NCBI GenBank assembly: GCA_022885665.1
Contig: JAGQDJ010000134.1
Location: 85,474 to 149,473, forward strand
Length of the DNA: 64,000 nucleotides
Origin: Triops longicaudatus
Lineage: Eukaryota > Arthropoda > Branchiopoda > Notostraca > Triopsidae
Reading direction: 5' to 3'
The translations under genes were made by a program, and so were the position numbers. Below the pieces are notes generated by a model. It did no database searches, was not told the origin of the DNA, and was given only the letters and a program-made list of their open reading frames with translations. Within the stretch, counting starts at the first letter, position 1; every line of letters starts with the position of its first letter. Positions 11,701 to 23,700 of this stretch are shown here, one piece after another.

Positions 11701-14700
11701 CATTGGGCTGTGCAAATTTAGTACGTCCGAAAATCGTTCGATCGACAGCCCTGCTCGTGTTTTGATTATTGAACTTCTTATGTTCTGAGGCATATGTAGG
11801 TTGTTGTCACAGCGGAAAGGGAGGAAGGTAAAACTAAATATAAATAGTAAATATACATAAGAGTAAGATGTGTAGAAACAAGGAGGCGAACAATCATAGC
11901 TCAAAGTTTGTGTGAGAGAACCGCAGCCATCGGCTTTGCGAACCGCGTTTTAGCGGTTTTTTAAGATCGTTAGAGAAAAAAACGTTCGAAACTGTATGAG
12001 AACTTGCAGAAAGTGACCGATTTGAGAGTGATAATTTAATATCTGACAGTTTTAAAGTTGTCTAGATACTACGTGCGTAGAGAGCTATAAACACGAATGT
12101 TTACATTCCTGGGAAATCGGAGCAAATTCCTTAAAACAGTTTACTTAAGCCGAACTCGAACTGAAACCCTGACTGGCGTTACCTGAGCTGACTGGCATTG
12201 GAAAGTATTAACGGAAAGAGATAACATTTTTTGAAAATACACATAACGTAGGCAAAGATCGAAGTACGGTGTTGAACTTAACTAAAGTCTTATCAGTTAA
12301 GAGTTTGGTCTTTGATTGGGGCACCACAATCTGTAAAACAAGTCTTATGTGTGTGGGATGACTCACATGTACATGACGACGACAAAAACATACATGATCT
12401 CATGACCAAAAATTTTCAAATCAAGCCCTGTTAATAAGTTCATATAAACATTTTTAGAAGATAGCTTCTAAATAACCTTTCGGGCTTCGTGGCTTGCGAG
12501 ACAGACGAATTCCCGTGCTCATTCCCTTCCAGTGCAATGAACTGGCGTAAAAACGCAAATTACTAGGGATTGAAAAATTATGTTTACTGTGTAAAGTGGG
12601 TTCATTTTGTTTAGTTTATTTTGATTTAATCAAGTTAGAGTAAATTAGGTTAGTTTGAAGCTTAGTTTGAGTACGTTTAGGTTGTTCAAGATAAAGTTAG
12701 GCTAGGTGACGTTAGTTTGAAGTTAGTTTCTGTTAGGTAACGCTACGCTAGTTCGATTAGGTTAGTTTTGATTGTGTTAAACATGGTTAGGCTAGGCAAC
12801 GCTAATGCAATTTAAAGTTAGTTTAGGTTAAAATAGGCTAGCTTGAATTTAGGTTTCGTTAGATGAAGCCAAATTTAGTTAAATTATGTTAGAGTAAATT
12901 GGACAGTTTCGTGATAGGCAACACTAACTAAACTCCAACAGCAAAAATAAACACAAAGGGAGCACCAAATAAATAATATATTTATTTCTTCCCTTAAAAA
13001 ATTCGCCATAAATCGTCCAAAACCCACAAAAAAAAGCTTTTAAAAAAGCTAGAAGCTTTCACCATGAAAGGGTGAATCGACCACAAACGAGTCCACCTCG
13101 GAGGTATAGGGTTAAACTTCACCCTTAGGGTGTATTGTATAGAATAGAGGGTTGAAAATGTTAAACTTAGCAACAAAAATGTGCCTTTCTCGGATTTCGC
13201 AGGGAAAAGAGGGCGAAAAACGCCGAGAAATGTTTGTGGGGGGTAAACTATGCCCATTGTTGTCAGTAGGGGTGGGAAAACCCCATCTCCCGTAGCGTGA
13301 GTGAGGGTGCATCTCGCTTTGGGGATTTTCGTGTTGGCGTTGTTGTGGCATTTGAATGCAGATTCCTCATTTGCATATGAAAACGAGCAATTTAAATTCT
13401 TTTGCGTTTATTTTTAAATGTACTTTTAAGAGTATTTTTTCGTGTCGTCTTCGTTAACCCGAAACGATAATTAAAGCAGCGTAAATTCCTCAGGGCGGAT
13501 GTTACCACCGACACGTGCGAAAAGGGTGTGGTAGGATGAGCCACGCCTATTTTTGTTAACGTTTTCTCTTAATTATAACATTTTTTGGAATTGAAAGAGG
13601 AAAAGGGGAGTTTTTTTCTTTTTTGAAAATGAAGAAGGAAAAAGTGGAAGTGTCTCCAGAGGTCGTTTTGTGCATTAATGACGCTTGAAATTCTTTTTGG
13701 AACTCTTATGCAATGTTCAAGGGACTCTTATGCTGCTTTAAAAGGGGTTAATTAAGCATAGAAATTAAGATTGCGGACATTTTTGCTCTCGAAACGTCGG
13801 AAGATATTTTTTATTCTCTTTTTTGCCTTTTTGTACATTCTTTGTGTGTTTTAGTTAATTTAAATTGTTATTTGGGTTATTTTAAGTTACTGTAAGCTAT
13901 GTCAGTTATGCGAGTTATTTTACGCTAACTTTTTGAGTTAGTTTCAGTCATATAGTCATTTAAATGTGTTATCTTGAAGAAAGCTGTTTATTGAGTGTAT
14001 TTAATCTATTTACGGTATTTTTACATATTCGAAGTTAGTTATTTGAGTAAATTTCGTTTTACATTATTTTAATAAGTATTCTTGAATCAGTATTTGAGTT
14101 AGTCTTTTTTTTTTAGTTTTTTGTTATTCCTGTGTTATTCTTAAGTTAGGTATTGAAGCTAATTTGTAAGTTTTCTAAATTTTTCCAAGTTTATTTTATT
14201 TGTTTTTAAGTTAATTTTGTTATTTCTCCCTTAAATGTGTTACAGGTTTTTATTTTTAATACTTTTTTATTTGATTCTTTTGTTTAAATTTTTATTGTGA
14301 TTCTTTTATTTGTTTAGCTGCGTTTTGTTTTTATTTCTGATTTGAATTATTTTCCACTTTTATTTTTGTGCTTTGTCTTGATTTTGTGTTAAGGATTTAA
14401 ATATCGATCGTCTATTGAAGTGACAGAGAAGCAAAAGCAGAGTTGTGGGGAAAGGAGAAAGGGAGTCAAAATTGTCGAGGGAGAGGGAGTTAATTGTTTT
14501 ATTTGCGGAGTTGAGGGTGAGTCACGTGACATTGGCGTGTCTGGAGGATTGTGGAGGGTTGTGAGGAAAATTGGGTTCATTTTCTCCCTTTTAGGATTTG
14601 TTTAGTCTTTCGTCGCACGGAGTTTGACATGTCTGAGTTCTGAACCTCTGTATTTAGCAACGTATTACAAAATATGACAAATAAGCACATATATATGTTG

Positions 14701-17700
14701 TTAAATGCGTGAAATTGTTTTGAGTCAAGGGTTAGTGAAAGTCAAATTTCTGTCTAGAAGGTTAGGTTAGGGAAAATTGAGTTAAGTTCTGTTGTGGTAG
14801 AGGTTAAATCAGGTTGGTTTAAGTTGTTAGGGAAGGGATGTGTAAAGCTAGATTAATTTTGGATTAAGCTAAGCTAGTTTAATTCAGGTTAGGTATAAAA
14901 AGCCAAAGATCAGGTTAGGTTAGGTTGTCAGGTAAAAAAAGTAAAGTAGGTTAGGTTAGCTAAATTTAAGCTAGGCAATGTAATGTTTTACCAAGTTTAA
15001 TTTATATGAAACTAGGTTACTGTAAGTTAGTTTAGGCGTGAGGTTGCGTCTTGCTAAGAAAATTTCATTTTGGTAAATAACGTTTCGTAAATATTGAGGT
15101 TCAACGTTACCAAGAACTAAACTTAACATGTGAATGCAGTAAAGAAAATAAAAAGAGAAAAAATAAAAAAGGAAGAAGAGAGAAACAAAATAGTAGTTTT
15201 GAAAGCAGCTGGAAGTAATAACTTCTTGTCACTAGTTTCCCAATGCAAGTTCTTTTCAATTGATTATTGATTGGGGTAGTCCATCTATCGCACGACTTTA
15301 ATGTATTTAAGTGTATATTAAGCTAAGTGCTTAATATAATTACTTTTAAATCTGTAATTGCGTTCGATAATTTAAAAAATGTGAAGAGGAAGCGCAGTTT
15401 TGTGTATCACTTTCGGATTATAGTTGTAACATACGATTTCGAACTGCCCTAAAACCATAGTTTATAATTTTTATAACTTGTGTTTATAATTTTTGTTTTT
15501 AATTTCTATACTTGTGTTTATAATTTTTCACTTTTTGATGAAGAGTAGTGTAAATTACTGAAAACTCTTCCTAGTTAGAAATCGAAATTATATTTTAATG
15601 CGTAATTCTAAATATGCATAATTCTTGTAAGATCTGAAAATTGAAGAAAATTAAGTTTCCTCCAGTAATTAATTGTTAGACTTATTTGTTTCAGTTTTCT
15701 TACGTTATGTACTGTATGTGTTAAGTCAGTTTTAGTGATTGTGGATAACTTTCGCTTTGTATAAGTTACATATTATAAAGGAACATATAAGTTAAAAACC
15801 GTGGGAAAGTTGTTATAAATAACGGAATTTTGGGCGAGTGCCAAGTTCAAGCAACTATTTACATCCCCGCAGTTAGTTAAACCCCACTTGAAACTTGTTT
15901 TATTTCTTTGTTTATTCCTTTTGAGAAAAACGATCTCAAAGTGTAGACTTGTTATTTTTTAAAACTGAATTTAAAATAAAGAACGAGAAAGGACTCCTCT
16001 TTTTTCCATTTTAGACGAGGAGGTTACGAGAGGTTATGGGAATGTGAAGGATTCTTCACTTGTGTAGTAGGATTTCCGTAAAAGGCAAAAGCAGGGTGCT
16101 TGAGTGTGGAAAAAGAACTATGAATGATAACACAGAAAAAAAACTGTTTTCTTTCATTTTTTGCCTTCTTTAAAGTGAAGGAAAAGATGAAGAGTAATAA
16201 ATTAGGCTCGTTGAACCGTTTAAGAACGAGAGTGTCAAGTTATCCTGTCATCAAAGGCCAATTTGGGTATCATGTGCTCTTTTTTTTGAATTTTTTAGAT
16301 TTTCCCTTTTTTTAACAGAAGGCCAATTTTTAAGTAGGCAGAAGGAAAGAGTTTTGAGTGCGCCTGTTTGCGTGTCGGTGAACTTTTCAAGTTTTTTTTC
16401 GCCCAAGAGGTGGTTAAAAGAAGAGAAAAAGGAGGGATTGGCGCGGCGCCGGTGTCGCGAAGGCGCCAGCACGCGGGAGAGCCTAGTCTCTCCGCCGCAA
16501 TCAATGAACCGTCTGCCCGGGCACGGACTGGCATCGAGCGTAGAGAACCCCGAACCTGCCAGCGAGCCCATGGGAAGCGGGAGAAACAAGAGAAAACGCG
16601 GCAAGCTTGAAGTCTAAGGACCGATGAACCGTTTGGAGAGGTAGTAGAGATATGGAAGCGGGAAAACGAAGAGAAAAGCGGGGAGCGAGCAGGCTGAGGC
16701 TCGGTGAACTTTTTTTCTTTTCTTTTTTTTTTCGCCGGAGGAGGTTGTGCGAAAGAAGGCACGTGAAACACGGTGAACGAGGAGCCTGGGACCCGGCACA
16801 CGTTTTTGCGTGGGACAGGGCCGTGAAGAGGGAGACAAGCTGTCGGTTAGCGTGAAGGGTGAGCGGGCAGAGGCGGTCTAGAAGCCGCGTTCGACTCTCA
16901 AGGTTGATTGTAGGAGTAGCAGAGACCGTAAAGGACTCAAAGAGGGAAAAAGTGTCCGTATCTAGTCAATGGCACTAAATTTGGCAACGAACAAGCCTTG
17001 AGACATGGGTTAAAACGAGTAGCCCTGAAGGGCTGCGTTTGGGGGAGGGGGGGAGGCCCTTAGAGCTACAAATGAGGAAGTTTGCTGCGAGGCGGGCTTT
17101 CGAGCTCGGAAGCAGGCGGAAATGCTTCATTAATTTTCGACAAACGCAACACCTGTCTCGCTCACCTTGACTGATATATTCAACGTGGTAGCTGTAGGAG
17201 ATTAGATTCATTATGGGAAGATTTTTTATTGTTATAGTATATTTTTATGGAATGAAAACTTAAAGGGGTATTGATTTTCTTGTATTGTTGCTTCTGTACA
17301 GACGTGTTACGAGATGGAGCGTTATTTAACGGAAGAGCCGTTACGGCGGGCCTCACGAGAGCATGATAGCGATGGTGGACCTTGGAGTCCTCATCCATCC
17401 CCCGTGTTGCACGATACTGACCCCGAAGACACGCCACATGACCATCATTTAGCACTCAGGTAGCGATTTTTACTTAATGCTGAGATTTTACTGTAGAGGC
17501 TTTATTTTTTTAATTTTTTTTATTTATTTATTTCATTGTTGGTTAGGTTGGGTTGGAATTTCTGTCCCAGTTCCTCATCCCTGGCGGATGCGGACTGGAC
17601 CGAGGAGGACAGCAGTGATGATGGGGGAGTAAGCGGCAACGCACGGTTATTACCGCGGTTTGGCTTGCCGATGGAAGATCGGTTGAGTTTGAGTAGCTGT

Positions 17701-20700
17701 TCCCGGTCCTCGTCCTCCTGGGACCGCGACTCCCTGTCGGATCCCGAACCGCCGCCTGTGCGAGTGCGGACTGCTCCTCGACCCAAGCCGGTGGGGAGGC
17801 ATGAGCGAAGGAAAGCCCTTTCGTCCAGCGGTGCGGCGGGTGGACCCTTAACACCTCCTTCCTCACCCGACTCCCCACACAACGCGGTTTCCTCCCGGCT
17901 CACAGGAGGTGGGGGAGGTGGGTTGAAGGAAGGTGCCTCTTCCTCGTCTGCCTCGTTCACCCTCTTGAAGCAAGGCGCGCTGGTTGGCGGGCTGGTCAAC
18001 CGGACCGGCACCGAACCCAGACGCCGCGTCCATAAATGCCAGTTCCCTGCCTGCAAAAAAGTCTACACCAAGAGCTCGCATCTCAAAGCTCATCAACGAA
18101 CACACACAGGTACCGTGAAGCTGTTTTCACTCTTTTCGTATGTTAACTATGAAAAAAGTATGACTTCGTTAGCTACAGGAAAATCTTTTAAAGAATACTT
18201 TAATAATGAGACAAGGGAATTAACATTAGCCGTCATGACTCGCAGTTCGGTTCAAGTATTATGATGCTGTATCACGCCGAAAGCCATTCAGGCTTGACAT
18301 TATAAAGCGTAGTGACGGGTAAAGGAAAGGACGTGTATTTGCATAGGCATGAGTCAGAGCTTGGGCTACACACTTTCCCCAGAACTACTCATACTTTGCG
18401 CTTAGTTGCTCACTTGCCAATGGTTCCCCATGCCATACTTTCTTAACATACTAAGAACACACCTCTTTCTAGATCTTTTACTAGGAACTTTGTCTCCCAT
18501 GTCTCACCAACAGAATTCAATTACATAAACTCCGCAACAGTACTTCCAGAGCAACTTTGCTTCTAAAATTAGTTGTTGTGAAGCTTAACTGTCATTCAAA
18601 ACTTGGCTATAAAAAATAAATAAATAAAAAAAAATATTAGAAATTAGACTGTGCTCGAAGTTTGTTGTTGCTCGAACCATGAGATAAATTTCGTTGTTAA
18701 AAGTCTTTTAGGTCATAAACCAACTTTTAATATTTTTCCCATTAACAATTCCTCGAAATAAAATACGACCCATAGATTTTGGCTAAAACAACACTTTGGC
18801 TCCCAAGGCATTGCTGTCTTCATTCAACTGACCAGCCGCTCCAATGCAACAATTTATAAACGCCCAGTTTATAAACAATTTTCCACACAATATTCTCTAG
18901 TGCTTCAAATTCAGACATTGGAAATCTGCATTACGCAAAACACGACAATGAATATTGCCTGTGCTGAAATAAGATCTCAGCTTGAAATTCGTTGTTCTGT
19001 ACCGTTCGTTCAACATTTTACTGCTCTTAAATGCAAGGAACAAAGAATTCTATCTGAAAACTTGCGTCTTCGTCTTGAAATGCATTGTTGTGCATTCTGT
19101 GTTCGCGCAAGCATTGTAGTAATTAAAGAACACCGTCGTCTAATGTGTCATCCTGTGCTGGTCGCTAAGTCAAATTTTTAACATATCTATATCCTGTACG
19201 TTTGGTAGATTACGAGCGCCTCTAGTGGATTCACAAGTATACCAATTCACCATCAAACCAAATAACTGTTAGACTTTTCAGTAGGAAAAACAAGATAAAT
19301 ACCTGGTCCAAAAGTTTTCTTGACTTAGGATTCATAAAACCAAAGTTCGAGCAGTTATTCATTTAACCAGTTAATTCCTGTACCCGGTTTTTCAAAGGTA
19401 TTTGTATAACCGGTTCCCAGACTTGGGAAGTAAGTTGTTGTAGCAACGTTGCAGTACCTCGTGAGCACTAGTTATTAGTGAGTAATTGCTAGCAATTGTT
19501 GGAATTATCTGCTAGACAATCTTACTACCCCAAAGCAGCTTAAGTTCGCATATGCGGAGTGTGTACCGTGCCGCACGATTCAGCATGAGCCATGCGTGTA
19601 TACCCAACTTGCACCCTTCCTAAAATCCCACCCTCATTCCATTAAGACATAACAGTAGTATATATACGCAAGCCGCAACCATATGGCTCTTCTGCCGACA
19701 ATCCTTCCCCTCCGTCCCTCTTTTTGGCCATTTCTCTGTCTTCAATAACAAGAAACCGGTATACACACACCTAACATGCGCCAGCATACGTGGAAACGTG
19801 CATGTGTTCCTAAATTTAGCGTCTTGACGCGCGTTCTTTTTCAGTCTGCTGTACTCAACGTCTTCCGAGAACAGGAAGCGAAAGGGGGGAAATATAGACA
19901 AGATCCACCCCCTCCTCCCGCCCAGTTCACCGGAAGCTAATTTATCCTTGGGGGTAAAAAGGGGGTTATGTTAAGAGTAGAGAGTAAATGAGTCTGACTG
20001 AGGCACGTGGCAGTGTGAATGTTCTACGGTCGTATGTCGATGCCTACCACATGTGCGACCAAATGCGCATCGTGATGACAGCCGGCCCTTTTGACGAAAA
20101 CGGAGATGACTTTGGGTCAGGGTGAGGGTAAAGGAGGGTATGCAGGGTACGTAGGGTGAGTTATATGTTGAACTTGAGCAGGTATATAGTGTGTCTATGC
20201 TTAAGTGTAATAGTCTCCGAGAACAGTTCTGAATGCCACGTGGTGTTAGCGTACGATCGAGTAGTATATGGGGGGTGAGGGGGTGGTATATTGGCACGGA
20301 GAGATCAAGGTTAATGAAAGGTCTGGTTTCTTGTAACATGTTGGGGGGTGAAATGAACTTGAAACGCCATACACGCCCTTGTAAGCCAGGAGGGATATGG
20401 CATTTTATAACAGCTGAGCTGTTTCCTTATTAGCTTCCATGTGGATGACATCACACTTCCTTGTTAACTCTGAAAATTTTTTTTCTGTGCCTATGGAGGC
20501 AAATCTCAGTTTGTTATATTTTAGAGAAGCGCGGAGAGATGAGGAGAAAGAGCATGTACAGGAAGGTACGAGGAGCAAGGAGAGAGGAAGAAGAATGATT
20601 TACAAACCAGAGATGGTTTAACTTGATAATCAGGGAACAATCTCGGTCTCCGTTGCATTATTCATAACGAGATCTCGCCCATATGTTTTGGCCAGGGGGT

Positions 20701-23700
20701 GAGTCGCTTGACTTGGAAATGCCTGATCCCTGGTGCTGGTACACAAGTACTTATTGTCGTGCTGATGCTCGAACGGATAAACCAGTTAGGAGACGATTTG
20801 AAAGGGGCAAACGACCTTTACCTAGTTTTACCGTGTTATGGTGAATGTAATTAAAAGTACTGTTCGCAACATTCAGGTAGGGTACAAGCAAAAGGGGAAT
20901 GAATCTTTGGGATAGTAATGTTGCGAGAGAGTCCTTTTAACGAAATATGACCTGTTCCCTAAGTTTTTTGTTGAAGTCAATCAGCTTTTTAGTGAGGACG
21001 CAATATTAGCGAAGTTAGTCTACACGCTAAAGACACCGTTCGTGACTTTTTGGGAGGATGGAAGTCGATGTTTCGAAAACTTTTGTGATGGTAATGTGCC
21101 TATTAAATCAGGTAAAATTAGTAGGAACTTATTGTAAAAAATACTCATTTTTTCTGAGGAAAATGCGACGTAAAGGTAGCATGACACGCTTTCAGTGATT
21201 TAGATTCTGTCACGTCGAAGGCATTTCCATTTCTTCGACCTGCTAAATTGAATTTTGTGTAAATTAGCCGGAATATGCTCTTTGAGTGACACTTAAACCA
21301 ACTTAAGAACACAAAGAGTTTTTGTTAATTATGTAGCTTTAATTCGTCATGTTACGAAAGACAACTCTCAGAAGACTTGTAAAACGCCATTGTGGGCAAA
21401 ATATGCTACAATCAATTTCCAAGAGGGCTGGACAGGATAATCTCTCACTACGAAATCTCTCCCTAATATTGTAACTACGCAAATATAAAACCACGAATTT
21501 TCAGGAGTGTTCGCATTCGCGACTGGGCAAAGGACACGCAACACTGAGTCATTAGTCGATTTCCATAGCTCGATGGTCTTATTCACTCATGAGTCACGAG
21601 TCACGAATCACGGAACATTCACATCACCTCAAGTATTACAGGTACTTACGTAGGTCAATGTGCAACGTCACGCAAGGTCAGCTACCCCCGGATGAGGGTG
21701 GATGGGGTAACATGCCTAGTCAAGATGCCTAATCACCCTCTGAAAACCTAACAACTTAAACTTTCTCATTGCGAAGTTTTGCAGTACTTCAAGGAAAAAT
21801 AAATCCCATACCTGGCATTAGTTTCTCCCTGGGATCGTGACATGGATCTCCACTTTGCTAAGCCCTCTTTCCTTCTTCGCCCAAACAGGAAGTGTTTGTC
21901 CCATTCTACTAGATGGGCCCTTGTCACACAACCCCCCAGATACTGTCAGTACTACTTTTTTTTTCTGTTGACTATTGACTCGGCAGCACAGATTGATTGC
22001 CGTAATAGGTCCTTCTTAAGTCTCGGACGCGTGCCATTACTTTTGGTCCACTCCTTTTTGGTCAGTTTTCTTTTCGTCTCATCTCGCCCAGTTCCCACAC
22101 ATACACAACAGACTCCCCTCGTCACACGAGCCATTTAATATCAGAACAAGGACAACACACACCATACACCATACCACCTCCCTCCCCCTCCCTCCTCCCA
22201 ATCTCTCTTCGATTGATTACTCATAAAAGTTGGTCCCTTATGATTCACACAATAGGCAAGAGAGCCCCTGTCTTAAGTTCGCTTAATTACCTCCAATAAC
22301 TTCCTATAGTGTAGGGGGGGAAGACGAACACCCTCTCTACACAAGCTAGGGCACCCTAGTACTCCTCCTAGCTACCCTTGAAGCGTCACCTTCCTTATGG
22401 GCCCTTACAGAAATATGACCAAGTTTTCGAACTTTCAGGATCGTTTTCATGCTTCTATCTGTTGCGTTTCTAAGATGATAGGGCGGATTAATGTGAACGA
22501 GTCTTAGTTCTTAGGGTATAGGTTACACAGTACGACTTGTAGCTTAAACTGCGTCGCTGGGAATAAAAGCAGGCCCATGGTACGTGCTTGAAATAAACTT
22601 GAGTAGCAAAAGAATCTAACAAGGACATTCCTGTAGGCTGAGCATCGTTTTATTCTAGTTTTATTTCTCTCTTTCTCTCTCCTCCGTTCGTCTTTCACTC
22701 CATGCCACCCTCCTTACTCCTCATATAGGAAGCTTTATCGATTTTGGGTTGGTTGGTGCACCTCTTGCGAGGAAAAGGAAGATTTATCTCAGTACCGGAA
22801 GAAAAGTTTGTTTTTTTTTCCTTCGCCGACACGATCCTTTGGGTCCTTTAAGAAGTTTCGTCTCCTTTGCTTCAAAAATAAAGTTTTTGGGGACGGGAAT
22901 GTCCAATTTCCATGCATCAATTCTCCCTTCAAAGCATGGCCAATCGAACGTGACTAGACTTCCCTTCCGCGAGTCTAAAAATCGTTATTACAAATAGAAT
23001 TTGCTTTGCGAGAAAATTCTGTCGTGAGAGTTCTGTTCAGTAAGTGCCGCGAGTTAGCCTTTAGTAATGAATCAGAACTTTTGCTAATCATTCCAGGAAG
23101 TAATTTGCTTGATTAAAGAGACAGGTATAAAAATAAAACTACGCCATAGATTTAACGTCAATCAGAAATTGAGCTTCCTTCACTGTAGCAAGTGGTGTGT
23201 CTGATTAGAATGCAACCTTTTGAACGGACTCGGGAGCGTAGGATTTGAATTCTTTTTGTGTTCCGTGCTAAGAAAAGCATTAAGTGGGCTGCCCGTTAGC
23301 AAGAATGTTTCCAACCGTGCTACAAATTAGTAATCATTAAACGGAGAACCCTGGGCACGAAGCCAGGGGACTGTAGCTCTGTAGTTAGTGTAGACGAGAC
23401 GTAACTTGCGGCAAAAGCGCAAGCTACGTCTCGTCTCCCACCTCAACGCTGGAACGTTGGTTGTTGAACCCAGCTTACGGGGCGCGTAGGAGCGAAGCGC
23501 GAAACCCGGCAAAAATTCGCCATTCGTGCCCTAACGGTCCCGGCCAGTGCCTTTCACAACGCTTAAATTCAGCTGCCCTTCAATACAAGAAATCACTTTC
23601 GTCTACTACAGTAATTGCTTTTTAATAAAAGCGAGTAACGAAAACGCTTCTTGCTGTAAAAACATAGCGCTGGACAACCATGAAAGTTCCCTTTCCCTGT

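Larger units (their letters stand above)
8787..17301 (+). other. KLF6/7 intron 1 (8.5 kb)
   Basis: Non-coding. It holds a hAT MITE (10004-10186), TTAGG-like tracts, a T-rich GTTATT-rich stretch at about 13800-14350, and a GC-rich block with internal duplication at about 16370-16860 just before exon 2. Elsewhere it is AT-rich without recognisable genes. Open frames of 60-170 codons here match nothing I know. Confidence 0.7.

Noticed and set aside
16295..16801. 168-codon open frame on the - strand
   Set aside because: It lies in the GC-rich duplicated block, where stops are rare. Other frames are open too, the composition is Ser/Arg/Lys-rich, and no domain is recognisable.
17520..18056. 178-codon open frame on the - strand
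   Set aside because: Antisense shadow of KLF exon 3, which is clearly coding on +.
18110..18264. Extension of the KLF exon 3 frame past the donor
   Set aside because: The finger linker continues correctly only from 29225; the extension has no similarity and the donor GTACCG fits the phase.
23393..23435. Bacterial-style terminator or contamination
   Set aside because: The surrounding sequence has animal-type genes and introns throughout; the hairpin fits a MITE-like palindrome better.
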